This document shows positions 18,005-26,069 of a stretch of DNA of 64,000 nucleotides, piece by piece (the stretch's first letter is position 1; each line of letters starts with the position of its first letter). The notes under the pieces were generated by a model. That model made no database searches. It was not told where the DNA came from and saw only the letters and a program-made list of their open reading frames with translations. The DNA lies in assembly GCF_900100265.1 (NCBI RefSeq), contig NZ_LT629696.1, forward strand, positions 2,046,001-2,110,000, read 5' to 3'. Source of the DNA: Leifsonia sp. 466MF. Its GTDB lineage: Bacteria > Actinomycetota > Actinomycetes > Actinomycetales > Microbacteriaceae. The translations under genes and the position numbers were made by a program.

Positions 18005-18140
18005 GTCAACCTCCGCATCCAGCCTCGGCTGGTGGGCCGGTCGGCGGAGCGGGAAGGACAGATCTGTGGAAAGACCGCGAGGAGCAGGGGCTGTGAACAG
18101 GTGGAGCGTGAACGCTCAGTCGCTCACGAGAGCACGGCGA

Positions 18141-18464
18141 TCACTCGTCGAGCGCGAGCTCCTTGGGCAGCTCGAACTCCTTGGAGGAGAGCTCCTCGAT
18201 GTTGACGTCCTTGAAGGTCAGGACGCGCACGGACTTCACGAAGCGGTCGGCCCGGTACACGTCCCATACCCAGACGTCGTTCATGGTCAGCTCGAAGTAG
18301 AAGTCGTGCTCCGTATCGCGGCGCACGAACTCCACCTCGTTCGCCAGATAGAAACGTCGTTCCGTCTCGATCACATACTTGAACTGCGAGACGACGTCCC
18401 GGTACTCGCGATACAAAGCCAACTCGACCTCGCGGTCGTAGTCGTCGAACTCGTCTTCATCCAT
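18141..18464 (-). CDS. DUF2469 family protein
   Basis: 107 residues, very acidic at both ends (MDEDEFDDYDREVELALYRE). Matches the actinobacterial DUF2469 family that is nearly always found next to rnhB, as here. No function is established. A TAGACT box lies 9 nt before the ATG and no clear Shine-Dalgarno is seen. Confidence 0.9.
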   Translation of the reverse strand: MDEDEFDDYDREVELALYREYRDVVSQFKYVIETERRFYLANEVEFVRRDTEHDFYFELTMNDVWVWDVYRADRFVKSVRVLTFKDVNIEELSSKEFELPKELALDE

Positions 18465-18549
18465 CGTCCGTCAAGTCTATGCCGCTCGGACGACTCGCGC
18501 GTCGGTCGCGGTCACGCTGTGGACGAACCGACGGATCAACCGGGCCGGA

Positions 18550-19215
18550 TCACTCGGGGATGTCGATCAGCGCCGGCTGCTTCAGCCACGTCATCCGGTG
18601 CAGCGCACTCGGGCCCAGCTCTGCGATGGCGGCGAAGTGCTCCGGGGTCGAGTACCCCTTGTTGCTCGCCCAGCCGTAGCCCGGATACTCGGTGTCGTGT
18701 GCGATCATCATGCGGTCACGATGCACCTTGGCGATGACGGACGCCGCGGCGACGGAAGCGCAGTCCCGGTCGGCCTTGATACGCGTGACGACCTTCGCCG
18801 GCCTCATCAGCGCCGGATTCAGATAGTCGTAGTTGCCGTCGAGGATGAGCGTGCTGTCGTGCACGACGGCGCCCTGCTCCTCCAGCTGGGCGAGGGCGCG
18901 CGCGCCCGCCAGCCCGAGGCAGCGCATGATCCCGAGCGAGTCGACCTCGGCGGCCGTCGCCAGACCGACCGCATGGTGCATGGCCCACTTGCGGCACAGC
19001 GGGTCGAGCGATTCCCGGACAGGCTCGGGCAGGAGCTTGGAGTCGCGCAGCCCCGGCGGGATGCGCTTCACGGCCGTGTCGATGACGACCATCCCGACCG
19101 CGACGGGGCCTGCGAGCGCTCCGCGGCCGACCTCGTCGACGGCGACGATGGAGGTCACGCCCTCTCGATAGAGGGCCTTCTCGAACCGCAGGGACGGCGA
19201 CACCGGGGTCATCAT
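18550..19215 (-). CDS. rnhB: Ribonuclease HII
   Basis: 221 residues from the ATG at 19215, which has GAGG 5 nt ahead; an in-frame ATG at 19275 lacks a ribosome site. Removes RNA from RNA/DNA hybrids and misincorporated ribonucleotides. Metal-binding DEDD residues are seen in VDEVGRGALAGP, LILDGNYDYLNP and KADRDCASVAAASVIAK. It follows rplS and its terminator. The signal-peptidase gene lepB often found between rplS and rnhB is absent. Confidence 0.95.
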   Translation of the reverse strand: MMTPVSPSLRFEKALYREGVTSIVAVDEVGRGALAGPVAVGMVVIDTAVKRIPPGLRDSKLLPEPVRESLDPLCRKWAMHHAVGLATAAEVDSLGIMRCLGLAGARALAQLEEQGAVVHDSTLILDGNYDYLNPALMRPAKVVTRIKADRDCASVAAASVIAKVHRDRMMIAHDTEYPGYGWASNKGYSTPEHFAAIAELGPSALHRMTWLKQPALIDIPE

Positions 19216-19327
19216 GCGTTCCTCGTCCTCCGCCCTCTCGATCTGCGGGAAGCCTCGCGTTCCATTGTCACTCATCGGCGGGTGCCGTTCGTACACGACG
19301 CGGTCAGCAGCTCCGGAAACGACAGAA

Positions 19328-19354
19328 CCCCCGGATCCATACAGGATTCGGGGG
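19328..19354 (-). terminator. Terminator after rplS
   Basis: An 11-bp stem with one A-C mismatch (cccccggatcc with ggattcggggg) and a 5-nt loop, 24 bp past the rplS stop. TTCTG follows on the minus strand. Confidence 0.7.
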
Positions 19355-19378
19355 CTCTCGACGCTTGGGGCGCGGAGA

Positions 19379-19726
19379 TCAGTTCTCGCGCTTCTCCTTG
19401 ATCTTCGCCTTCTTGCCGCGGAGCTCGCGCAGGTAGTAGAGCTTCGCGCGACGGACGTCACCGCGGGTGACGACCTCGATCTTGTCGATGACCGGGGAGT
19501 GGACTGGGAAGGTGCGCTCGACACCCACCTGGAAGCTGATCTTGCGGACCGTGAAGGTCTCGCGGACGCCCTCGCCGGAGCGGCCGATGACGACGCCCTG
19601 GAAGACCTGGACGCGAGAGCGGTTGCCCTCGATGATGTTCACGTGCACCTTGACGGTGTCGCCGGCGCGGAACTCGGGGATGTCCTGCTTGAGGGACGCG
19701 GCGTCGAGCTGGTCGAGGATGTGCAT
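19379..19726 (-). CDS. rplS: 50S ribosomal protein L19
   Basis: 115 residues, full family length. [59 protein letters not shown] and the C-terminal [18 protein letters not shown] are canonical. Located at the 30S-50S interface. Normally follows trmD directly; here map and a membrane protein gene intervene, and rplS has its own promoter. Confidence 0.97.
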   Translation of the reverse strand: MHILDQLDAASLKQDIPEFRAGDTVKVHVNIIEGNRSRVQVFQGVVIGRSGEGVRETFTVRKISFQVGVERTFPVHSPVIDKIEVVTRGDVRRAKLYYLRELRGKKAKIKEKREN

Positions 19727-19875
19727 GGATGTTCGCTCTCTGTACCCGCCACAGGTCGGGAACGGACTCGGGGCCGGCTCCGATCAGGAGTGTCGGCCGT
19801 CTGGGTTCGGTAAGTGGGTGTCCGCGAGAAGTGCTGGCTCCCCCGTGGCAGAGCCTGGCCGCGGCACAAGGGTCA

Positions 19876-19905
19876 ATTGTGCCATGCGCGGCACCTGTTT
19901 GCCAA
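19876..19905 (-). promoter_or_regulatory. rplS promoter
   Basis: On the minus strand TTGGCA (19900-19905) and CACAAT (19876-19881) with an 18-bp spacer. This predicts a leader of about 140 nt before rplS. Confidence 0.55.
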
Positions 19906-19952
19906 AGCGCACGGAATCGGATGCCGAAACAGCACACCCGACGCGCGGGTCG

Positions 19953-20450
19953 TCACTCGCGGTCGCGGCGCTCCTCGATGACGATGTACTCGCCTCCGTC
20001 GACCGACTCACCGGGTGGCGGCGGGACCTCGCGGGGCTGGGCGGCACGCTGGTAGGCCTCGAACGTCATGGCGACACGAGCGCGCGTCTCGGTCAGGAGC
20101 TCCCACAGCACCACCCAGAAGATGGCGATGAACAGCAGGATGCCCAGCACGGCCAGCCAGCCGGTCAACCCGGCCGGGAAGAACCCGAACGCGATGATCG
20201 CCAGATGCCAGGCGCCGAACAGGCCGACGTCGTACCAGGAGACCGCGCGACTCTCGCGTACGCTGCGCCGGGCCATCACGATGCCGCCCACGACCAGCAT
20301 CGCGACGAACAGGATGGGGCAGAGCAGCAGGAGGCCGAGGAACGACCAGCCGCTCCCCTGGCTGAAGGCGGCCCAGCCGACCAGCAGCCACGCCGGGAGC
20401 ACCACGGCGGACGGGAAGAGCCACCAGTAGAACGCCTTGCGGATGATCAC
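19953..20450 (-). CDS. Small multi-helix membrane protein
   Basis: 165 residues from GTG at 20450 (MIIRKAFYWW). About four membrane helices: residues 8-28, 37-60, 76-92 and 97-118. Then a soluble, Pro-rich acidic tail ends EYIVIEERRDRE. No family is recognised. Divergent from map, with 96 bp between the start codons. Confidence 0.6.
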   Translation of the reverse strand: MIIRKAFYWWLFPSAVVLPAWLLVGWAAFSQGSGWSFLGLLLLCPILFVAMLVVGGIVMARRSVRESRAVSWYDVGLFGAWHLAIIAFGFFPAGLTGWLAVLGILLFIAIFWVVLWELLTETRARVAMTFEAYQRAAQPREVPPPPGESVDGGEYIVIEERRDRE

Positions 20451-20546
20451 GCGCCCAGCGTAGCCGGGGCCGGCTGTGCTGCGGCTGCGCGTTTGCCGGA
20501 CGCCCACCTGCGAGACTGGTGGGGTACGACACCGAGAGGAGCCACC

Positions 20547-21311
20547 GTGATCGAGCTGAGGACGCCCGCCGAGATCGAGCAGATGCGGCCGGCCGGCCGC
20601 TTCGTCGCCGATGTGCTCGCGCAGACGGCTGCGGCTGCCCACGTCGGCGTGAATCTGCTGGAGCTGGATGCGCTCGCGCACGACCTCATCCGTCGCCGCG
20701 GTGCCGAGTCCTGTTACATCGACTACCATCCGTCGTTCGGGGCGAGCCCGTTCGGCAAGGTGATCTGCACCTCCGTCAACGATGCCGTGCTGCACGGCCT
20801 CCCGCACGACTACCGGTTGCAGGACGGCGACCTGCTGACCCTGGACTTCGCCGCGAGCGTGGACGGCTGGGTCGCCGACTCGGCCGTGAGCCTGGTCGTC
20901 GGCACGCCGCGGGACGAGGACCTCCGTCTGATCGACACCACCCGCCGCGCGCTCACGGCGGGCATCGAAGCGGCACAGCCCGGCGGCAGGATCGGCGACA
21001 TCTCCGCTGCCATCGCCGCCGTCGCTCACGCGGAGGGCTACTCGATCAACACGCAGTTCGGCGGCCACGGCGTCGGCCGGACGATGCACGGCGACCCGCA
21101 CATCTCGAACGACGGGCGCGCCGGCCGCGGCTATCCCCTGCGCCCGGGCCTCGTCGTCGCGATCGAGCCGTGGTTCCTGGAGACGACCGACGAGATCTAC
21201 ACCGACCGAGACGGCTGGACGCTCCGCAGCGCCGACGGCTCCCGCGGCGCGCACTCCGAGCACACCGTCGCTATCACCGACGACGGCCCCCTCGTCCTCA
21301 CCGCCCCCTGA
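20547..21311 (+). CDS. map: Methionine aminopeptidase, type I
   Basis: 254 residues from GTG at 20547, preceded by GAGAGGAG. Removes the initiator methionine. The five metal ligands of the pita-bread fold are present (LTLDFAASVDGWVADSA for the two Asp; GGHGVGRTMHGDPHIS for His; AIEPWFL and SEHTVAI for Glu), with the substrate His in AVLHGLPHD. It begins directly at the catalytic core with no SH3/zinc-finger extension. It ends 2 bp before a palindromic repeat element. Confidence 0.94.
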   Translation: MIELRTPAEIEQMRPAGRFVADVLAQTAAAAHVGVNLLELDALAHDLIRRRGAESCYIDYHPSFGASPFGKVICTSVNDAVLHGLPHDYRLQDGDLLTLDFAASVDGWVADSAVSLVVGTPRDEDLRLIDTTRRALTAGIEAAQPGGRIGDISAAIAAVAHAEGYSINTQFGGHGVGRTMHGDPHISNDGRAGRGYPLRPGLVVAIEPWFLETTDEIYTDRDGWTLRSADGSRGAHSEHTVAITDDGPLVLTAP

Positions 21312-21312
21312 C

Positions 21313-21386
21313 CCCACCGTCGAGTACACGAAGACTGCACGCGAATCACATTGCGAGCGTGCAATTTGTGCGTACTCGACGGTGGG
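21313..21386. repeat. Palindromic element, copy 1
   Basis: Outer perfect 15-bp arms CCCACCGTCGAGTAC (21313-21327 and complement 21372-21386), an inner GCACGC/GCGTGC stem, and a degenerate middle. Sits exactly between the convergent map and trmD genes, so it may also serve as a bidirectional terminator. Related copies lie at 37021 and 54935. Confidence 0.85.
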
Positions 21387-21394
21387 CGGAGGGG

Positions 21395-22078
21395 TTACGG
21401 GAGGAGGTCGGGGCGGACGGCGCGCGTGCGCTCGAGCTGCTGCTCGCGACGCCACGCGTCGACGGCCCCGTGGTTGCCGGAGAGCAGCACGGGAGGCACC
21501 TCCCGGCCGCGCCAGACGGCGGGCTTGGTGTAGCTGGGGTACTCGAGCAGGCCGTCCTCGTGCGACTCCTCGACGAGGCTCTCGGGGTTGCCGACGACGC
21601 CCGGGATGAGCCGGCCGACCGCCTCGATCATCGCCATCGTCGCGACCTCGCCGCCGTTGAGCACGTAGTCGCCGATGCTCATCAGCCGCACCCGGGCGCG
21701 AGCAGCCGTGTCGTCGAAGACGCGCTGGTCGATCCCCTCGTAGCGTCCGCAGCCGAACACGATGTGCTGCTCCTGGGCCAGTTCGCGCGCGATCGCCTGG
21801 GTGAAGACCTCGCCTGCGGGCGACGGGAAGATCACGACGGGGTCGGATGCGCCGTCCAGGATGCCGTCGAGCGCCTCGCCCCACGGCTCCGGCTTCATGA
21901 CCATCCCCGCTCCCCCGCCGTACGGGGTGTCGTCGACCGTCCGGTGGCGGTCGTGCGTGTAGTCACGCAGGTCGTGGACGCCGAGCTCGATGAGGCCGGA
22001 CTGCCGGGCCTTGCCGAGCAGGGAGATGTCGAGCACATCGAAGAAGGTCGGGAAGATCGTGACGATGTCGATGCGCAT
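21395..22078 (-). CDS. trmD: tRNA (guanine-N1)-methyltransferase
   Basis: 227 residues. Methylates G37 next to the anticodon. SPOUT trefoil-knot signatures are present: [33 protein letters not shown] and [20 protein letters not shown] box 6 nt before the ATG suggests an own, leaderless promoter. Usually follows rimM directly; here three unrelated genes separate them. Confidence 0.97.
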   Translation of the reverse strand: MRIDIVTIFPTFFDVLDISLLGKARQSGLIELGVHDLRDYTHDRHRTVDDTPYGGGAGMVMKPEPWGEALDGILDGASDPVVIFPSPAGEVFTQAIARELAQEQHIVFGCGRYEGIDQRVFDDTAARARVRLMSIGDYVLNGGEVATMAMIEAVGRLIPGVVGNPESLVEESHEDGLLEYPSYTKPAVWRGREVPPVLLSGNHGAVDAWRREQQLERTRAVRPDLLP

Positions 22079-22084
22079 GGGGAA

Positions 22085-22090
22085 AGTCTA
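22085..22090 (-). promoter_or_regulatory. -10 box of leaderless trmD promoter
   Basis: TAGACT with 6 nt to the ATG at 22078; no Shine-Dalgarno in the 6-nt gap. Confidence 0.5.
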
Positions 22091-22104
22091 GAAGGGCGCC
22101 GGCG

Positions 22105-23316
22105 CTAGGCCGGGACGACCGCCAGCTCGCGGTCTCGCGGGACGAGCGGCGTCGCCACCGCAGGGCACAGCGCGACGACCGCGAAGGCGACGGGATACCC
22201 GACCCAGCCGATCAGCGCCCCGACGGCCGGTCCGACGACCGATGCGGCGAGGAACTGGCCGGTGTTCTGCGCCCCGAGGGCACGCCCCGACCAGAAGGGC
22301 CCGGCGATCTCGGCGACCGACGTGTAGGCCAGGCCGTTGTCGGCGACCGTGACGATCGCCGCGACGATGAGGATGACGGCGGCCGCCACAGACCCGAGGG
22401 CTGAGGCCGCCGCCATCAGCAGCATGACCGCGACGGCGCACACACTGACCCACCGCAGCGGTCGCAGGTGACTGCCGACCCGATCGCTTAGCACGCCGAC
22501 CCCGATGCGGCCGATGGCGCCGGCGAACTGGCTCACCCCGATGACGATGCCCGCGGCCAGCGACGAGAAGTGCAGCTGCGACACGAGCCAGACCAGCCCG
22601 AAGGTGGAGACGGTGAACTGCGGGACGACGAGCAGCATGGAGACGGCGTGGATGCGCCACAGCAGCGACGTCTCGCGGTACGGCCGCCACACGGCCTGAG
22701 GATGGGCGTCCTCCCCCTCGGCGGCCTTCCGCGGTGGCCGCGGCGGGTCGACGATCCCGATCGCGCAGAGCACCGCGGACACGCCGCAGAGGACGGCCGG
22801 CACGATCAGCGCGGCGGCGATCCCGCCGTTGGCCGCGAGCAGCGGCACGCTGACCGCGGCGATCGCCACGCCGAGCGGCTGGCACATCTGGCGGATGCCC
22901 ATCGCGAGCCCGCGCCGCTCTTTCGGGAACCAGCCGATGACCACGCGCCCGCTCGCCGCGTTGGGGCTGGCGGACGCCATCCCTCCGACCAGGAACAGCG
23001 CGCCGAGCGCGACGTACGAGTCGACGAACATCGCGGCGACGGCCGCCAGTGCGGTGAGGGCGAGCCCCGACGCGATGACCCAGCGCTCGCCGATCCGGTC
23101 GCTCAGCGCTCCCCACGCGATCAGGGTGAGCACGAGGCCCAGAGTGGGAGCGGACGCGAGCAGACCCGCCTGCGCCAGGCTCAGCCCGCGCTCGGTGTGC
23201 AGCAGCGGGATGAGGAACGCCGGCGTGGAGACGAAGACGGTCGAGCTCGCCTGGGCGAGGACGCCGAAGGCCAGCATGAGCCACGGACGGGGACGGCGCA
23301 CGGTTCGGGCGAACAT
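22105..23316 (-). CDS. MFS transporter
   Basis: 403 residues, 12 predicted membrane helices in two halves with a charged central loop (PPRPPRKAAEGEDAHPQAV) near residue 195. Loop motifs GALSDRIGERW and GVLSDRVGSHLRP follow helices 2 and 8 as in the major facilitator superfamily. Substrate not inferable; the closest general type is anion/drug or cyanate-like permeases. The start codon abuts the first of three operator palindromes shared with the divergent gntR gene, so it is the likely regulated target. Confidence 0.85.
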   Translation of the reverse strand: MFARTVRRPRPWLMLAFGVLAQASSTVFVSTPAFLIPLLHTERGLSLAQAGLLASAPTLGLVLTLIAWGALSDRIGERWVIASGLALTALAAVAAMFVDSYVALGALFLVGGMASASPNAASGRVVIGWFPKERRGLAMGIRQMCQPLGVAIAAVSVPLLAANGGIAAALIVPAVLCGVSAVLCAIGIVDPPRPPRKAAEGEDAHPQAVWRPYRETSLLWRIHAVSMLLVVPQFTVSTFGLVWLVSQLHFSSLAAGIVIGVSQFAGAIGRIGVGVLSDRVGSHLRPLRWVSVCAVAVMLLMAAASALGSVAAAVILIVAAIVTVADNGLAYTSVAEIAGPFWSGRALGAQNTGQFLAASVVGPAVGALIGWVGYPVAFAVVALCPAVATPLVPRDRELAVVPA

Positions 23317-23351
23317 GGGTATACCCTAACGGTATACCAAGCCGGTATACC
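23317..23351. promoter_or_regulatory. Three GGTATACC operators, 13-bp spacing
   Basis: Palindromes at 23317-23326 (GGGTATACCC), 23331-23338 and 23344-23351. Their centres are 13 bp apart. They fill the 46-bp gap between the divergent MFS and gntR starts, with the gntR ribosome site AAAGGAG directly after the last. Most likely bound by the adjacent GntR protein to repress both genes. Confidence 0.75.
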
Positions 23352-23362
23352 AAAGGAGTCTG

Positions 23363-24031
23363 ATGTCCGAGCAGCTGCCCGTCGCCGAGGCCTCCCGCGT
23401 CTACGACCGTCTCCGCGCCGAGATTCTCGACCTCGACCGCGTGCCCGGCTCGCGCCTCACCGAGCGCGGCCTCGAGGGGGAGCTCGGCGCCTCTCGCACT
23501 CCCCTGCGGTCGGCGCTCATGCGGCTGGAGTCCGAAGGACTGGTGGGCCGGGAGGGGCGCGGCTGGCAGGTCACGCCCATCGACCTCGGCGAGATCGCCA
23601 GACTGAGCGAGTTCCGGGATGCGGTCGAGACCGCCGCCGTCCGGCTCAGCTGCGCGCGCGCAACGGACGCCGCGATCGCCACCCTGCGCGAGCACCTGGA
23701 CGGGTGGGCGGAGGACCACTCCCCTGACGGCGCCGTGCGGACCGGCACCGAGTTCCATGTCCGACTCGCCGCCCTCTCGGGCAACCCGTTCTTCGCGGAT
23801 GCGGTCGCCGATGCCATGACCCGCCTGGCCCGCGCGCGGTGGCTGGTCGCCCGCGACGAGGACGCCGCGAGCGAGCACCGGGAGATCCTCGCCCTGGTCG
23901 CTGCGCGTCAGGCGGACGAGGCTGCTGCACGCATCCATGAACACGTCGTCGGAACCCATGACCGCCTGGTGGCCGCTTTGGGCGCCGATGCGCGCTCGCT
24001 GCGCGGACGCGGACTCGCGATCGTCTCCTGA
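23363..24031 (+). CDS. GntR-family regulator (FadR/VanR-like, FCD domain)
   Basis: 222 residues. N-terminal winged helix (about 8-75) with VYDRLRAEILDLDRVPGSRL, SRTPLRSALMRLESEGLV and the wing GREGRGWQVTP. C-terminal helical FCD ligand domain (about 80-205) with FRDAVETAAVRL, EFHVRLAALSGNPFF and EHREILALVAARQADEAAARI carrying the His/Asp metal-ligand positions. It probably senses a small organic acid and controls itself and the MFS gene through the operators just upstream. Confidence 0.88.
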   Translation: MSEQLPVAEASRVYDRLRAEILDLDRVPGSRLTERGLEGELGASRTPLRSALMRLESEGLVGREGRGWQVTPIDLGEIARLSEFRDAVETAAVRLSCARATDAAIATLREHLDGWAEDHSPDGAVRTGTEFHVRLAALSGNPFFADAVADAMTRLARARWLVARDEDAASEHREILALVAARQADEAAARIHEHVVGTHDRLVAALGADARSLRGRGLAIVS

Positions 24032-24034
24032 CCG

Positions 24035-24427
24035 TCAGCCGACGAGGTCGGTGACCGGCACGAGCCGGACGAGTGCATCAGCTCCCGCATAGATCCGCGG
24101 ATCGCCGCTCACCAGGGCATCGCCGTGCAATCGGGTCAGCGCGACATACTCCGCGGCCTCCGTCTGCGCCCAGCCCAGCTCGTCCGCGACCAGCCAGGCG
24201 TTGCGCCGCAGCACACGGTCACCGAGCAAGCGCACAGGAAGCCGGTCGACGGCCGCGAGCAGGGTTCGGGCTTCCGCCGGTTCACGCCGCCCTGAGCGCA
24301 CGTCCGCGTGCAGGAGCGACAAGGTCTGCGACCGCAGCAGAGTCGGCGCCAGCAGCGCCTCCGATCCACTCCACCCGCATTCGGCCAGCCGGACGGCTGC
24401 GGGAGCGTCGATCACGTACGCGGTCAT
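24035..24427 (-). CDS. PIN-domain protein without partner antitoxin
   Basis: 130 residues. MTAYVIDAPAAVRLA supplies the first PIN Asp, AQTEAAEYVALTRLHGDALV the middle acid residues and GDPRI the last. Possible type II toxin-like ribonuclease. No small antitoxin gene is adjacent: upstream is the rimM terminator and downstream the convergent gntR end, 3 bp away. It is part of the accessory insertion between rimM and trmD. Confidence 0.65.
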   Translation of the reverse strand: MTAYVIDAPAAVRLAECGWSGSEALLAPTLLRSQTLSLLHADVRSGRREPAEARTLLAAVDRLPVRLLGDRVLRRNAWLVADELGWAQTEAAEYVALTRLHGDALVSGDPRIYAGADALVRLVPVTDLVG

Positions 24428-24459
24428 GCCGCATTCTGTCCACGACCCGGTGCCAAAAG

Positions 24460-24491
24460 GAAGAGGGCGACCCGTTCGGGTCGCCCTCTTC
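24460..24491 (-). terminator. Terminator after rimM
   Basis: Perfect 15-bp stem (gaagagggcgacccg and complement) with a 2-nt loop, followed on the minus strand by CCTTTTGG. Ends the rpsP-khpA-rimM transcript. Confidence 0.85.
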
Positions 24492-24501
24492 GGGTCGTGG
24501 A

Positions 24502-25170
24502 TCAGTCGTCGGACGCAGGCGCGGCGGGTTCGCCTTCCGAGTCCGCCTCCGACTCGGCGTCGCCCTCCGGCTCGTCGTCGCCCTCCGGCTCGTCGTCCGG
24601 CAGCTCCTCGAAGAGCCCGGCGGGCGGAGTCAACGTGACGGTCCCGGCGGCGATATCGACCTCCGGGACGATCGCCTTCACGAACGGCACGAGCACTTCG
24701 CCGCCGGCCGTCGCGATCGCCAGCAGGTCCTGCGCGGGCAGATGGTCGACGCGAGCCACGCGTCCGACCGTCACGCCGTCGCGCACCGCGTCCAGGCCGA
24801 CCAGCTGGTGGTCGTACCAGGCGTCCTCCTCGTCGGGGAGCTGCGTGGCGTCCTGGCTGACCCAGAGGATCGCCTTGATCAGCGTCTCGGCCTCCGTGCG
24901 GTCGTCGACGCCGGCGAAGAACCCGACCGGGTGGCCGTTGTACCAGCGGAGTTCGCGGAGTTCGAGCGTCTTGCCGTGCCACTTGGACGCGGTGGGCACC
25001 TGCAGGGTGAACACCGCCCCCGGGACGAACCGCTTCTCCGGTTCGTCCGTGTAGAGCTCCAGCTTGATGGCGCCCTTGAGGCCGTGCGCCTTCGTGAGGC
25101 GCCCGACGCGCAGCTCGGTCTGACCGGGCCGGGGGGCGACCTCCTTGCGAGGCAGTTTGTGGTCCGCCAC
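24502..25170 (-). CDS. rimM: 16S rRNA processing protein RimM
   Basis: 222 residues from GTG at 25170, two bases after the khpA stop. The RimM N-domain contains LRVGRLTKAHGLKGAIKLEL and the PRC-barrel half runs DAWYDHQLVGLDA to VPFVKAIVPEVDIAA. A 35-residue acidic tail (DDEPEGDDEPEGDAESEAD) follows the normal end. Assists 30S maturation by binding S19. Operon rpsP-khpA-rimM. Confidence 0.94.
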   Translation of the reverse strand: MADHKLPRKEVAPRPGQTELRVGRLTKAHGLKGAIKLELYTDEPEKRFVPGAVFTLQVPTASKWHGKTLELRELRWYNGHPVGFFAGVDDRTEAETLIKAILWVSQDATQLPDEEDAWYDHQLVGLDAVRDGVTVGRVARVDHLPAQDLLAIATAGGEVLVPFVKAIVPEVDIAAGTVTLTPPAGLFEELPDDEPEGDDEPEGDAESEADSEGEPAAPASDD

Positions 25171-25171
25171 C

Positions 25172-25402
25172 TCAGTCGTCGACGACGTCGACACGGACGC
25201 GCCGGCCATCGGCCAGCGCGGCAACGAGCGTGCGGAGAGCCTTCGCCGTGCGGCCGGACCGGCCGATCACCCGGCCGAGGTCCTCGGGGTTCACACGAAC
25301 CTCGAGGACCTCGCCACGCGGAGAGCTCTTGGCCACGACGTGGACGTCGTCAGGGTGATCGACGATCCCCTTGACCAGGTGCGTGAGCGCGGGTGCGAGC
25401 AA
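25172..25402 (-). CDS. khpA: KH-domain RNA-binding protein KhpA
   Basis: 76 residues, a single KH domain with the GxxG-type loop GRVIGRSGRTAKALRTLV. Starts from TTG at 25402 with AGAAGG 9 nt upstream, overlapping the end of the rpsP region. In other Gram-positive bacteria KhpA pairs with KhpB and affects cell elongation and RNA stability. Standard position between rpsP and rimM. Confidence 0.93.
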   Translation of the reverse strand: MLAPALTHLVKGIVDHPDDVHVVAKSSPRGEVLEVRVNPEDLGRVIGRSGRTAKALRTLVAALADGRRVRVDVVDD

Positions 25403-25406
25403 GACG

Positions 25407-25889
25407 TCAGGCCTTCTCGTCGGACGCGTCGTCAGCGATGGCCTCGGCCTCGGCGACGACGTTGGCCTCGTCGGCCTCCTCGCGCTCGACCTCGGCCTCG
25501 ACGACGGCCTCCGCCTCGGCGGCGACCTCGGCCGGCTTCTCAGCCTTGGGCTTGAGGACCGGCTTCTTCTTCTCGTCGGCGACGAACTCGGCCTTGCCCT
25601 CGGCGACCTTGACGGTGCTCACGGCGTTCTTGTCGCCCTTGAAGCGACCCCAGTCGCCGGTGAGCTTGAGCAGCGCGGTGACCTGCTCGGTCGGCTGGGC
25701 GCCGACGCCGAGCCAGTACTGCGCACGCTCGGAGTCGACCTCGATGCGCGAGGGCTCCTCGGTCGGGTGGTACAGACCGATCTCCTCGATCACGCGACCA
25801 TCGCGCTTGGTGCGCGAGTCGGCGACGACGATGCGGTAATACGGAGCGCGGATCTTGCCCAGGCGCTTCAGACGGATTTTGACAGCCAC
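25407..25889 (-). CDS. rpsP: 30S ribosomal protein S16
   Basis: 160 residues; usual S16 proteins are 80-90, with actinobacterial forms longer. The core is canonical ([34 protein letters not shown]). After about residue 112 comes an Ala/Glu-rich acidic tail. GTG start with AGGAG. The first gene of the operon with khpA and rimM. Confidence 0.96.
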   Translation of the reverse strand: MAVKIRLKRLGKIRAPYYRIVVADSRTKRDGRVIEEIGLYHPTEEPSRIEVDSERAQYWLGVGAQPTEQVTALLKLTGDWGRFKGDKNAVSTVKVAEGKAEFVADEKKKPVLKPKAEKPAEVAAEAEAVVEAEVEREEADEANVVAEAEAIADDASDEKA

Positions 25890-26069
25890 GATTCTCCTGT
25901 GTGAGTGGATGAGTTGTATCGAACTGACTGCCGTGGGCGTGGGGGCACACGCGGCAGGAGGTCTATGTTCGTCCGCCGCACCGGATAGAGGGTCGGGTAC
26001 GTCGAACTCAACTAGCTATTCTGTCAGATACTGCGCTGCTTTGAACAATCGGACGGATGGAACGACCGC

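Noticed and set aside
22079-24500. Recent genomic island with att sites between trmD and rimM
   Set aside because: No direct repeats, integrase or tRNA at the borders, and base composition matches the neighbours.
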